Shown here: positions 39,869 through 47,832 of the stretch, piece after piece
Layout of the letters: every line of letters starts with the position of its first letter
Position numbering within the stretch: position 1 is the stretch's first letter
NCBI RefSeq assembly: GCF_001050195.2
Contig: NZ_DF967965.1
Location: 2,999,276 to 3,063,275, forward strand
DNA length: 64,000 bases
Direction: 5' to 3'
From: Anaerolinea thermolimosa
Lineage (GTDB): Bacteria; Chloroflexota; Anaerolineae; Anaerolineales; Anaerolineaceae
The notes under the pieces: generated by a model
The model's input: the letters and a program-made list of their open reading frames with translations, nothing else
Database searches by the model: none
Told to the model about the DNA's origin: nothing
Position numbers and translations under genes: made by a program

Positions 39869-40705
39869 CTATCGGAAGAGGGAGAGCAAGAACTGCGGAG
39901 CAGCGTTGGCCTGCGCCAGCATCGCCGTCGCCGTCTGCTGCAGAATTTGATACTTGCTCGCGTTCACCTGCTCTTCCGCCATGTTCGCATTCATGATCCG
40001 GTTGTACGCCGCTTCTACATTGATCTGCGCCGCCGCTACCTGATCTTCCTTGAAGCTCAACCGACCCGTCAACGCCCCTACCTTCGCCAGCTCAGCGTTG
40101 ACCTTGCTCATGGCGGTTTCAATGGCCGCCATGAACGTGCGGAACGAAGCGCTGGAGCTTGTGTCGAGCGAAGAAGCGCTCAGCGAGAGACCGGTGGAGT
40201 TCAGGTTAGCGATGGCGGTCATCGTCACACTGTCGCCCGAGTCTGCCCCGGTCTGGAAGACCAGGTCTGAACTACCACCAATCAAAGCCGTGCCATTCCA
40301 CTTGGTCTGCGAAACCAGGTCATCGATCTGCGCTAGGTACGCCGTCACCTGATCGCTGATAGCCTGCCGTTCCTCAGCACCCATGGTATCTGAACCACCG
40401 GCCTGCACCTTGTTGCGCATCTGCACCAGAATGTCGTTGATGCGCCCCATACCCGACTCGGCGACCGCCAGCAGGTTCTTCGCATCGGCAATGTTCGCCA
40501 GCGCCGTCTTCAACCCCTCCGACCGCGACTGCATCTTCGTCGCAATCGTCAGCCCTGCCGGATCGTCTGCCGCTGAGTTGATCCGCTTCCCCGTCGCCAG
40601 CCGCGTCTGGTGCACCGCCAGTTGCTTGTTGATGTAGTTCAACGAATTCAGCGCGTTCATCGCGCCAATGTTCCCCGCAATCCGGGTTACGTCTATCTCT
40701 GCCAT
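39869..40705 (-). CDS. fliC: Flagellin (copy 1)
   Basis: The 278-residue protein has the N-terminal D0/D1 helices (NIGAMNALNSLNYINKQLA, then RLATGKRINSAADDPAGLTI) and C-terminal D1/D0 helices (AQINVEAAYNRIMNANMAEE, ending LAQANAAPQFLLSLFR). Only about 40 residues of variable domain lie near the middle, with no large D2/D3, so the filament surface is simple. The last 80 residues are almost identical to flagellin 2; the region near residues 145-205 differs. AAGGAGG precedes the start, and the leader and sigma-28-type promoter are described separately. FliS, FlaG and fliD follow. Its name is given by family, not by a specific ortholog. Confidence 0.97.
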   Translation of the reverse strand: MAEIDVTRIAGNIGAMNALNSLNYINKQLAVHQTRLATGKRINSAADDPAGLTIATKMQSRSEGLKTALANIADAKNLLAVAESGMGRINDILVQMRNKVQAGGSDTMGAEERQAISDQVTAYLAQIDDLVSQTKWNGTALIGGSSDLVFQTGADSGDSVTMTAIANLNSTGLSLSASSLDTSSSASFRTFMAAIETAMSKVNAELAKVGALTGRLSFKEDQVAAAQINVEAAYNRIMNANMAEEQVNASKYQILQQTATAMLAQANAAPQFLLSLFR

Positions 40706-40856
40706 TTCAAACCTCCTTGTTTGTCTTCTCCGGGGTTCCTTCCCCTTCGTCTATCTTGCTGTACCTTTTTCACTTCCTCTTTCCACGAGCTCTTTCTCCG
40801 TCCGGGTACCGCCCCGAGCTCCAGGTCAGTACCGCCGCCGAGGGCTTTGGGTTTCT
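40706..40856 (-). promoter_or_regulatory. Conserved flagellin 5' leader with GGA motifs, probable CsrA target (copy 1)
   Basis: This 151-base leader is identical to the one at 43088-43238. On the minus strand it has about ten GGA triplets. A hairpin GGGGAAGGAACCCC (40732-40745) has GGA in the loop, the classic CsrA site, and ACAAGGAGG at the ribosome-binding site matches the core CsrA consensus ACARGGA. A csrA gene lies in the same cluster. A larger stem-prone GC-rich part is at the 5' end. No match to the c-di-GMP-I riboswitch core was seen. Confidence 0.7.
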
Positions 40857-40910
40857 GTCCGCGTCTGTTGTCGGGTGAACCTCCATCTCCTTTGAACTGT
40901 TCTGATAAAG

Positions 40911-40937
40911 TTATCGGCTGAAATACCCCCGGCTTGA
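40911..40937 (-). promoter_or_regulatory. Sigma-28 (FliA)-type promoter of flagellin 1
   Basis: On the minus strand TCAAGCCG (40930-40937), 11 bases, then GCCGATAA (40911-40918). The -10 is a perfect match to the FliA consensus and the spacing is correct. The transcript would have a leader of about 200 bases. The same layout is in front of flagellin 2. Confidence 0.85.
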
Positions 40938-40954
40938 GAGGAAATCCGTAAAAA

Positions 40955-40993
40955 GAGCATAAAAAGAATCGGGTAGTCTTTCTCTACCCGATT
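40955..40993 (-). terminator. Terminator after the glycosyltransferase gene
   Basis: On the minus strand a 10-bp stem, AATCGGGTAG with CTACCCGATT (7-base loop), is followed by CTTTTTATG. It separates the glycosyltransferase transcript from flagellin 1. Confidence 0.75.
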
Positions 40994-41030
40994 GCCAGAA
41001 GAAGATCCCCCAGGCGCAGTCATCAAAGAG

Positions 41031-42080
41031 TTACCCCTCCGCTTCCCTCACCAGATCCAAATAAAATTGCTTCATCCACCGCCCGGCTATGAAATCCCAG
41101 TCGTAATTTTCGGAGATGACCAGATTACGCGCCGCAATCGTTGTATAGTAATCGGTATCGGTCAACAGCCGTACCACCTCACTCGCCCAGACGGCCAGCC
41201 ATGCATCCCCCGTGGGTGGAATCAACGGGTTGAGCCATGCAGTTTCAGGCAAGGCTCCCAGTGCCGTTCCCGCCACCACACATCCCGCCGCCATGGCTTC
41301 CATGGCGGCAATACAACTCGTTTCCGGAAAGATATTCGGATACGCCAGCACCCGGCACTGCTGGGCTGCCTCACGGAGTTCCTTCTGGCCCACAGAGCCA
41401 TGGTAAATCACCCCCGGCATCTGCCGCAGTTCTTCATATAACTGGAGGTACTCGGCCTGTTCCTGCTGACGATACACCTTCATCGAGCTGAACACGTGCA
41501 ATTCAGCCCCGGCAACCAGGTCATGGATCACCGGCCAGGTTCGGGCAAGCAGTGACAGCCCGCGGTATGGCGTAGAGGCATAATAGGCACGCGGCAGGCG
41601 AGAGGACAAATCCTCTTTGGACGCGGTAAAAAGGCGGCGGGGGATTCCGTTTGTCGTACGGAAAATCCTGTCTACCGGCAAATGCAATCGTTCCATCCAC
41701 TGACGTTCCTGATAGTGCGAAAGCATCACCACCCGCGTACAGGCCGCGTAGACCCTTTCAGCCAGCGCACGGTCTTCAAGGGGGGTCACATTGGGCTGAT
41801 CGGCGTCGTCCTGGCACCACAGATAATTGATCTTCCCCGGACGCAATCCTTCCCCAAACCAGTGCCAGTTCCGCAGGCTGATGAACACATCACAGCGGTG
41901 GGAGGGTATTTGCTCCGCTTCGGTGAGAATTTGAACCCGTGCTCCCCGTTTCTTCAATGCCCTGCCAAGCCGCAGAGCGGCCGTTTCACTCCCTCCCAGG
42001 GGTACTCTCTCACAAACATCCCAATCCTTGAAGAGATCAGGCTGATGAAATGCCACAAAAATAGTCACATCCAGCGCCAT
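41031..42080 (-). CDS. Glycosyltransferase (GT-B, family 4-like), between the two flagellin genes
   Basis: The likely start is the ATG at 42080 with GAGG upstream, giving 349 residues; the longer frame to 42242 would run back to the flagellin terminator. It has an N-terminal Rossmann-like part with VPLGGSETAALRLGRALKKRG. The C-terminal half is GT-B-like with DRIFRTTNGIPRRLF, STPYRGLSLLARTWP, and YPNIFPETSCIAAMEAMAAG, including the glutamate typical of family 4. It may glycosylate flagellin, judging only from position. The sugar donor is unknown. Flagellin 2 ends 173 bases upstream with a terminator in between. Confidence 0.85.
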   Translation of the reverse strand: MALDVTIFVAFHQPDLFKDWDVCERVPLGGSETAALRLGRALKKRGARVQILTEAEQIPSHRCDVFISLRNWHWFGEGLRPGKINYLWCQDDADQPNVTPLEDRALAERVYAACTRVVMLSHYQERQWMERLHLPVDRIFRTTNGIPRRLFTASKEDLSSRLPRAYYASTPYRGLSLLARTWPVIHDLVAGAELHVFSSMKVYRQQEQAEYLQLYEELRQMPGVIYHGSVGQKELREAAQQCRVLAYPNIFPETSCIAAMEAMAAGCVVAGTALGALPETAWLNPLIPPTGDAWLAVWASEVVRLLTDTDYYTTIAARNLVISENYDWDFIAGRWMKQFYLDLVREAEG

Positions 42081-42191
42081 CTCAAACCTCGCCCATAGGA
42101 TACGCCGGGCGCCAAACCGCACAGCGGCCTTATTATCCCCATCTTCCTCATCAGCGGCTGTAAATGTGGCATGAATCTGCCGTGAACGGCA

Positions 42192-42231
42192 GATTAAATC
42201 AAACAGGGGAAGCCCTGAAAAGCTTCCCCTG
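42192..42231 (-). terminator. Terminator after flagellin 2
   Basis: On the minus strand CAGGGGAAGC and GCTTCCCCTG form a 10-bp stem with an 8-base loop, followed by TTTGATTTAA. It lies 22 bases past the flagellin 2 stop. Confidence 0.8.
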
Positions 42232-42253
42232 CTGGGTTTCAAACACCAGAAGT

Positions 42254-43087
42254 TTACCGGAAGAGGGAGAGCAAGAACTGCGGAGCAGCGTTGGCCTGCG
42301 CCAGCATCGCCGTCGCTGTCTGCTGCAGAATTTGATACTTGCTCGCGTTCACCTGCTCTTCCGCCATGTTCGCATTCATGATCCGGTTGTACGCCGCTTC
42401 TACATTGATCTGCGCCGCCGCTACCTGATCTTCCTTGAAGCTCAACCGACCCGTCAACGCCCCTACCTTCGCCAGCTCAGCGTTGACCAGCGACATCGCC
42501 GACTCAATAGAAGCCATGAAGGTGCGGAAAGTGGCACTATCGGTGGTGTTGAGCGAAGAGGCGCTCAAGGTCAGCCCGGCCGAATTGACTGTGGCAATTG
42601 CCGACATGGTTACCACATCAGAAGAATCGGCACCCGTCTGGAAGACCAGGGCGCTGCCGCCGATAAGGGTGGTGCCATTCCACTTGGTCTGTGAAACCAG
42701 GTCATCGATCTGCGCTAGGTACGCCGTCACCTGATCGCTAATGGCTTTGCGCTCTTCTGAGCCCATGGTGTCTGAGCCACCGGCCTGCACCTTGTTGCGC
42801 ATCTGCACCAGAATGTCGTTGATGCGCCCCAGCCCCGATTCGGCGACCGCCAGCAGGTTCTTCGCATCGGCAATGTTCGCCAGCGCCGTCTTCAACCCCT
42901 CCGACCGCGACTGCATCTTCGTCGCAATCGTCAGCCCTGCCGGATCGTCTGCCGCTGAGTTGATCCGTTTCCCCGTCGCCAGCCGCGTCTGGTGCACCGC
43001 CAGTTGCTTGTTGATGTAGTTCAACGAATTCAGCGCGTTCATCGCGCCAATGTTCCCCGCAATCCGGGTTACGTCTATCTCTGCCAT
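42254..43087 (-). CDS. fliC: Flagellin (copy 2)
   Basis: The 277-residue protein is nearly identical to flagellin 1 in the first ~140 and last ~75 residues and differs mainly between residues 145 and 205 (for example SDVVTMSAIATVNSAGLTLS against SDSVTMTAIANLNSTGLSLS). Both copies keep the N- and C-terminal helices needed for polymerisation. The start, ribosome site and whole 151-base leader are the same as for copy 1, so both should respond to the same sigma factor and CsrA. A terminator follows. The two genes are a tandem duplication of one unit with a glycosyltransferase gene between. Confidence 0.97.
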   Translation of the reverse strand: MAEIDVTRIAGNIGAMNALNSLNYINKQLAVHQTRLATGKRINSAADDPAGLTIATKMQSRSEGLKTALANIADAKNLLAVAESGLGRINDILVQMRNKVQAGGSDTMGSEERKAISDQVTAYLAQIDDLVSQTKWNGTTLIGGSALVFQTGADSSDVVTMSAIATVNSAGLTLSASSLNTTDSATFRTFMASIESAMSLVNAELAKVGALTGRLSFKEDQVAAAQINVEAAYNRIMNANMAEEQVNASKYQILQQTATAMLAQANAAPQFLLSLFR

Positions 43088-43238
43088 TTCAAACCTCCTT
43101 GTTTGTCTTCTCCGGGGTTCCTTCCCCTTCGTCTATCTTGCTGTACCTTTTTCACTTCCTCTTTCCACGAGCTCTTTCTCCGTCCGGGTACCGCCCCGAG
43201 CTCCAGGTCAGTACCGCCGCCGAGGGCTTTGGGTTTCT
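43088..43238 (-). promoter_or_regulatory. Conserved flagellin 5' leader with GGA motifs, probable CsrA target (copy 2)
   Basis: This leader is base-for-base the same as 40706-40856, including the GGA-loop hairpin (43114-43127) and the ACAAGGAGG ribosome site. The sequence upstream of 43238 differs from that of copy 1 except for the sigma-28-type promoter pattern. Confidence 0.7.
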
Positions 43239-43303
43239 TCACCCGTAAACTGGTTTGACACACCTCCATCTGCTTGGTTCTGTTTTTAACGTTCTTGATA
43301 GCA

Positions 43304-43330
43304 TCATCGGATAAAAACCGGAAATCTTGA
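43304..43330 (-). promoter_or_regulatory. Sigma-28 (FliA)-type promoter of flagellin 2
   Basis: On the minus strand TCAAGATT (43323-43330), 11 bases, then TCCGATGA (43304-43311). The -10 has two differences from GCCGATAA, so this promoter may be weaker than that of flagellin 1. Spacer length and distance to the start codon are almost the same. Confidence 0.75.
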
Positions 43331-43370
43331 GTTCTTTTAATGCAACCGGTATAAAAAAGGCGTAAAGGTT

Positions 43371-45374
43371 TTATGCCAGAGAACGCAGCATGGTATGAAG
43401 CTGAACCGCCTGTTGATCCATCGGATTACAGGCAACCACCTGCTCCCAGGCGAGGTAAGCCAGCCGATACTCGCGGTCTCGTGTCCAGATCAATGCCTGT
43501 TTTCGAACCGCCTCGGTGGATGTCATTCCAATCTCTGAAGCTGCCTTTTCAAGATTTTTCTGCGCAAGCGTATCCTGGGGATGAACCACCACGGCATGGA
43601 CAAACCAGCGGAAAGCCTCTCCCACATCTTTGAGCTGCCAGGCAGCTGCACCCGCCTGGGCCAGCAAATCGGGATGATCAGGGTGAACTTCCAATCCCAG
43701 CTGGCAGGCTCGTAAACAGCAGGCCGGAGAACCGCTCTTGAATTCGCAGATGGCCAGGTCTTTCCAGCTCACCTGATCAGGCGCACTCAGAACGGCTGCC
43801 ATCGCCAGGTAAGCCGCCGCATCCCCCCATTGTTGTGTTCCCATCGCCGCCTGCCCCGCCAGTTTGAGAGCATCGGGATCGAGGGGCACCGGGCTGAGTA
43901 GATTGAGCACCTCGTGATACTTCCCATCCGCCAGCAGGGCCTGCATCTTCTCACGCCAACCGGCAGAGAAACGCCGCCCACTTTTCCAGCCATGAACAAG
44001 AAGTTCCCGTGCCCGGTCAACCTGCCCGGCATACAGGGCAGCTCGCGCCCGTAAACGGAGGAGCAGTGCAGCGAGGTCTTTCGTCCCCAGGTTTTCCAGG
44101 TCTTCTTCCTCACAGGGTAGTCGCTCTGCATGGCCGAAAAATTCCAGCGCCACCTCGGGTCTGCCCAACCCGTTGAGGTACATCGACCCCGCTCCCACCC
44201 AAACACTGACCGAATCGGGAAAATCGGCCACCATCTGTCGGAGAAGGTGATCCAGTTTGGCAAACTCAAGCTTTCGAATATAGGCGTTCGCCACAATGAC
44301 ATACGCCTGCCGGAGGTGAATATCAGGAACATAATGGTCAGGCAGGTTAAGCAGGATAGGCTCCAGCGTGGCAAACGCTTCTTCGTGTTGCTCCAGTTCG
44401 TCCAGAGCCGTTCCAACCAGAACCTGATATTCCAGGTTATCCGGAGCTTTTTCAAGCGCTTTGCGAAGCACATTCAAATTCCGCTCGCGCTTTTGCCGCA
44501 GTTTTGTAGCGTCCAGAATAAACTTTATGTGCTGAATTTTGATCTCTGTCAGAGCAATCGTCAAACCGAGTTGCCTGGCCGAGGGAAGAATATTTTCGTG
44601 TAAGGCACTCTGGTAATACAACCCGGGGAGGTTACGGAACAGACGCGCCTGCGGACTGCCGCGGTAGGTTGTCTCAGTGTTCCAGTCCAGCTGTTTGCAC
44701 AGGTACACATCCGCTTTGCCGCTTGCCGCCGCCCAGAGAAGCTGGTTTTTATCCTCAGGTTCCAGCCAGTTATCGGCATCCATCATTAACAACCACTCTC
44801 CGGTAGCATGTTTCAGCGATTCATTACGCGCGGCTGCAAAGTCATCGCACCAATCAAAATGATAGACCTTCGCCCCGTACGCACGGGCAATTTCCACCGT
44901 CCGGTCAGTAGAACCGGTATCAACAATGATCATTTCACTGACCATGTCTTTGACCGAGTCCAGGCAACGCTCCAGGTGCGCTTCTTCATTTTTGACAATC
45001 ATCACCAGCGAAATAGACGGCCAGCGTTTTGGAGGAATTTTTCGATTAAACTCCAACCGAATCCCCCTGACCAGACGGGCAAGGTGCATCTCATAGAGGA
45101 AGTTTAACGCCCGTCCGTTTTGTGGGTCGTTGACCAGTTCGTTGATACAGCCAATCATCGCCTTGCGGCGCTCTCCGAGCCTGAAGTAAGCCTTGGCCGC
45201 CGCAAGATTCACCTCCGGCAGATCGGGGAAAGACTCCAGGATTTGATCGAACAGAACCACGGCTTCTGAAAAAGCCCCCTGTTCCATCAAGCCATTCGCG
45301 CGTTGAACCAGTTCAATGGCTCGATCAATCTCTGCCAGCTGAGCATGGGTCGTTTTCGAAAGAACAGGCAACAT
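43371..45374 (-). CDS. Family 2 glycosyltransferase with TPR repeats
   Basis: From the ATG at 45374 (GGAG six bases upstream) the protein has 667 residues; a start at 45386 is possible. Residues 15-105 look like TPR helices. A GT-A domain follows (about 120-300) with ISLVMIVKNEEAHLERCLDS, IVDTGSTDRTVEIA and the metal-binding MDADNWLEPED. The rest is a long array of TPR-like helices. Such GT2-TPR proteins are known near flagellin genes in several bacteria and can glycosylate flagellin; here it lies next to the flagellin 2 gene. Target and sugar are unknown. The gene starts 17 bases after the next glycosyltransferase-like gene and is probably co-transcribed. Confidence 0.83.
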   Translation of the reverse strand: MLPVLSKTTHAQLAEIDRAIELVQRANGLMEQGAFSEAVVLFDQILESFPDLPEVNLAAAKAYFRLGERRKAMIGCINELVNDPQNGRALNFLYEMHLARLVRGIRLEFNRKIPPKRWPSISLVMIVKNEEAHLERCLDSVKDMVSEMIIVDTGSTDRTVEIARAYGAKVYHFDWCDDFAAARNESLKHATGEWLLMMDADNWLEPEDKNQLLWAAASGKADVYLCKQLDWNTETTYRGSPQARLFRNLPGLYYQSALHENILPSARQLGLTIALTEIKIQHIKFILDATKLRQKRERNLNVLRKALEKAPDNLEYQVLVGTALDELEQHEEAFATLEPILLNLPDHYVPDIHLRQAYVIVANAYIRKLEFAKLDHLLRQMVADFPDSVSVWVGAGSMYLNGLGRPEVALEFFGHAERLPCEEEDLENLGTKDLAALLLRLRARAALYAGQVDRARELLVHGWKSGRRFSAGWREKMQALLADGKYHEVLNLLSPVPLDPDALKLAGQAAMGTQQWGDAAAYLAMAAVLSAPDQVSWKDLAICEFKSGSPACCLRACQLGLEVHPDHPDLLAQAGAAAWQLKDVGEAFRWFVHAVVVHPQDTLAQKNLEKAASEIGMTSTEAVRKQALIWTRDREYRLAYLAWEQVVACNPMDQQAVQLHTMLRSLA

Positions 45375-45391
45375 GACTTTCTCCATATTCT

Positions 45392-47260
45392 TCAGTTCGC
45401 CGGAGGGGCAGCCGTCCCCAGCATCTGAACCATTTGCAACGCCACCGGGTTATCTGGAGCCAGAGCCAGGGCGCGTTCCGCATAACCCTGTGCCTGTTCC
45501 GGGTCACCCGCCTGAAGATACATTCCCGCCATCATTAAGAGGACTTCCAGATCACCGGGGTTCTCCATCAACGCCTCATAAAAATTCTGTACGGCTTTCT
45601 CGTAGCGGCCTGTCTGTAAATAGATATGCCCCAGAGCCTTGACCGCTTCTGGCATTCCGGGTGCCCAGATCAAAACCTGCTCCAGCAGGGTTTCCGCTTC
45701 GTCCAGGGCGCCCCTGCCGAAGCAGGCCGATGCTCCACTCAGCAGACGTTTCACTTCGGCAAAAGCCGGATCAGGCAGCCCTGTCTCTCCACCGGCAAGG
45801 GTCGCGTTCAAAAGCAGGCCCGAAGATCCGCATACCAGCCCCGGCAACGCCGGCCAGTGCTCCGACAGCCGTTCCCATACTGCCGCAAAGATTTCCGGCC
45901 GGGAATGATGAAACACCAGCGCCCCTCCCGGGGCAAGATAGGGAACAATGGCGCTCAGCGTGGTAACGATTGAAGCAAGGTCATTCGTCTCTGGCTGAAG
46001 AATTGCCAGGTCCACAGGCAACTCTGTTTTAAAACACTCGCTGATTCCCTCCTGCGGGGGAGCATCTATAAAACGGGTGTGCCCCTGGTGACCGCAGGCA
46101 TCCAGTACCCCTGCCAGGTGCGCCGGAGTGAGCAGGCTTCCCCTTCTTCCAGCAGCTTTCCAATCTTGGACCACTACCAGCTTCACCGGGCGGCACGCCG
46201 AGGCCACCTGGGTAAGCGGTTCGGCACATCGCTCACTCCAGACCAGACAGGATAGCGGGAAAAATCCGGCGCTATACCAGCGGACCGCGGTCAGCCAGTC
46301 CCAGTAACGGGGCATTTCCTGGTCTACAACCCGCTGGTAAAATGCGATAACCGGTTCAAACATCTCAGAAAGACTCTTCCGGTGCTGTGCCGCACCCTGA
46401 AAGGCCACAAGCACTTCTTCCCGCAGGGTCTGCGCCGAAAGCTCCGCCTCAATTTGGGACAGTGTCAACCCCATCAAGCGCTGTTGACGCCACGTGGTAC
46501 TGTCTCGCACCATCGAAGCAGGCAAGCGTTCTGCCGGAAGAGAAGGGGTGGATTCCAGAACCCACCCCTGAATGCCCAGACCCGAAAGGTCGAACCAGGG
46601 CACGCGCAGTGCCGCTCGAGCCAGGGTTGCTTCTCCTTCTGTGGCCCGGATGTGCTCGTAGAGGGCTCTGCTGAAGATCATTCCTCCCGCCGGAAACGCC
46701 AGGCCCGGGTGAAGGCGTTCCCCCGCAGTGCTTCCTCGCTGGCAGGCCAGAAAAGATTCCACTTCTGCCGGGCTGGCACCACAGGCCAGAAATTCATGCG
46801 GAAGCCATCGCCGACTCAGCACCATCCAGCTCTCTGCAGGCGAGAACACAGCCGGCCGCCTGCCTTCCAGAAGAGCGAAGAGCCTCTCAAGGTCTTCTTC
46901 AGGAAGATAACTGCCGCCCTCCAGCAAAGCCACAAACGCACCTGTGGCAGCTTCCATGCCCGCCTCCCAGGCAGCCGCCAGCGGGAATAACTCCCGCAAA
47001 GGGTGCCCGACCAGGCTTTGCCGATCAACGGTAACCCGCTGGAATGCCTCTACCCAGCCCGGGGGTAAATCCTCGCCCCCCGTCGGCGATGGATCTCCGT
47101 TTTCATCGAACACCGCCACAACCTTCACCTGATCCATCCTGCCCAGTCGCACCAAACAGTTGCTCAGGGCGCGCAGGGTGAACCCTGTGCGGCGGGCCTC
47201 TCCGGCCACGACCCAGGTGAGTAACGGGGCAGATTCATTCCATAATTGCCGAAAACTCAT
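45392..47260 (-). CDS. Glycosyltransferase-like protein with C-terminal TPR repeats
   Basis: The 622-residue protein has an N-terminal segment like a degenerate GT2 domain (TGFTLRALSNCLVRLG, TGAFVALLEGGSYLPEED, then GGMIFSRALYEHI). A middle segment resembles a methyltransferase-like Rossmann fold (VVVQDWKAAGRRGSLLTPAH, SAIVPYLAPGGALVFHHSRP). Two TPR repeats end it (ETLLEQVLIWAPGMPEAVKA and ENPGDLEVLLMMAGMYLQAG). The catalytic DxD is not clear, so it may be a glycosylation cofactor or scaffold. GAAGGGG precedes the start. It is the first gene of a two-gene unit with the GT2-TPR gene downstream. Confidence 0.62.
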   Translation of the reverse strand: MSFRQLWNESAPLLTWVVAGEARRTGFTLRALSNCLVRLGRMDQVKVVAVFDENGDPSPTGGEDLPPGWVEAFQRVTVDRQSLVGHPLRELFPLAAAWEAGMEAATGAFVALLEGGSYLPEEDLERLFALLEGRRPAVFSPAESWMVLSRRWLPHEFLACGASPAEVESFLACQRGSTAGERLHPGLAFPAGGMIFSRALYEHIRATEGEATLARAALRVPWFDLSGLGIQGWVLESTPSLPAERLPASMVRDSTTWRQQRLMGLTLSQIEAELSAQTLREEVLVAFQGAAQHRKSLSEMFEPVIAFYQRVVDQEMPRYWDWLTAVRWYSAGFFPLSCLVWSERCAEPLTQVASACRPVKLVVVQDWKAAGRRGSLLTPAHLAGVLDACGHQGHTRFIDAPPQEGISECFKTELPVDLAILQPETNDLASIVTTLSAIVPYLAPGGALVFHHSRPEIFAAVWERLSEHWPALPGLVCGSSGLLLNATLAGGETGLPDPAFAEVKRLLSGASACFGRGALDEAETLLEQVLIWAPGMPEAVKALGHIYLQTGRYEKAVQNFYEALMENPGDLEVLLMMAGMYLQAGDPEQAQGYAERALALAPDNPVALQMVQMLGTAAPPAN

Positions 47261-47447
47261 GCCTTCCCCTTCGCCGGTGTTTACCCGGCCTGCATCAAAT
47301 TACCCGCAGAAAACATCATCCAGGTGGGAGTATAGCAGGCCCCCCTTTTCCATCCAGAAAACCTGCGTAAAAAACGGGTATAGAATTCATTAAATCCTGG
47401 GGCTATAATGAAATGGAACCGGTATTCCTCACAAAAAGGGAAAATTC

Positions 47448-47831
47448 ATGCGCGAGCGAATCAAAATCTTGCTCCAGATTCTCGTTCTCGTTGTGATCTG
47501 CGGTGGCGTGGTTGCCGTTCTTCTCTTAAGCGGCGTTATGGCTCCCCCTTCTGAAAAACGCACCCTCACCTTTCGCGTCGAAGCCATGGGCGGTTACGCC
47601 AACATCACCCTGGATGCCGGCACTGAAAAGATCTCTCAAACCACCACTGTAACGACCCCCTGGCAGAAAACGCTCCAGGTAGAGCGAGGGGTTGAAGTAT
47701 ACCTGACCGCATCCAACCCCAGCCAGACCGGTCAATTATCCTGCACCATCTTGCTGGATCGCCAGCTCTGGAAGCAGGACAAAACTGAGGCCCCTAAAGA
47801 TGGGGTAGCCTGCGCCGGGATTGTTCCCTGA
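47448..47831 (+). CDS. Small membrane-anchored MmpS-like protein
   Basis: The 127-residue protein has one N-terminal membrane segment (IKILLQILVLVVICGGVVAV). A beta-sandwich-like exported part follows with TTTVTTPWQKTLQVERGVEV and GQLSCTILLDRQLWKQDKTE, ending VACAGIVP. This has the pattern of mycobacterial MmpS-type domains (a V-x-LPW-like segment and two cysteines near the end). The match is by eye. It is the only plus-strand gene in the 24-64 kb region, divergent from the glycosyltransferase gene and convergent with the HD-GYP gene. A TATAAT at 47404-47409 is a possible -10. Function is unknown. Confidence 0.65.
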   Translation: MRERIKILLQILVLVVICGGVVAVLLLSGVMAPPSEKRTLTFRVEAMGGYANITLDAGTEKISQTTTVTTPWQKTLQVERGVEVYLTASNPSQTGQLSCTILLDRQLWKQDKTEAPKDGVACAGIVP

Positions 47832-47832
47832 T

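Noticed and set aside
40706-40856. Cyclic-di-GMP riboswitch in the flagellin leader
   Set aside because: There is an HD-GYP gene in the cluster, so I looked for the GEMM core segments, but they are not present; GGA-type CsrA sites explain the leader better.
40911-40918. Sigma-28 promoter in front of cheA or fliD
   Set aside because: I searched the regions upstream of both genes for the GCCGATAA pattern seen at flagellin 1 and found no convincing match.
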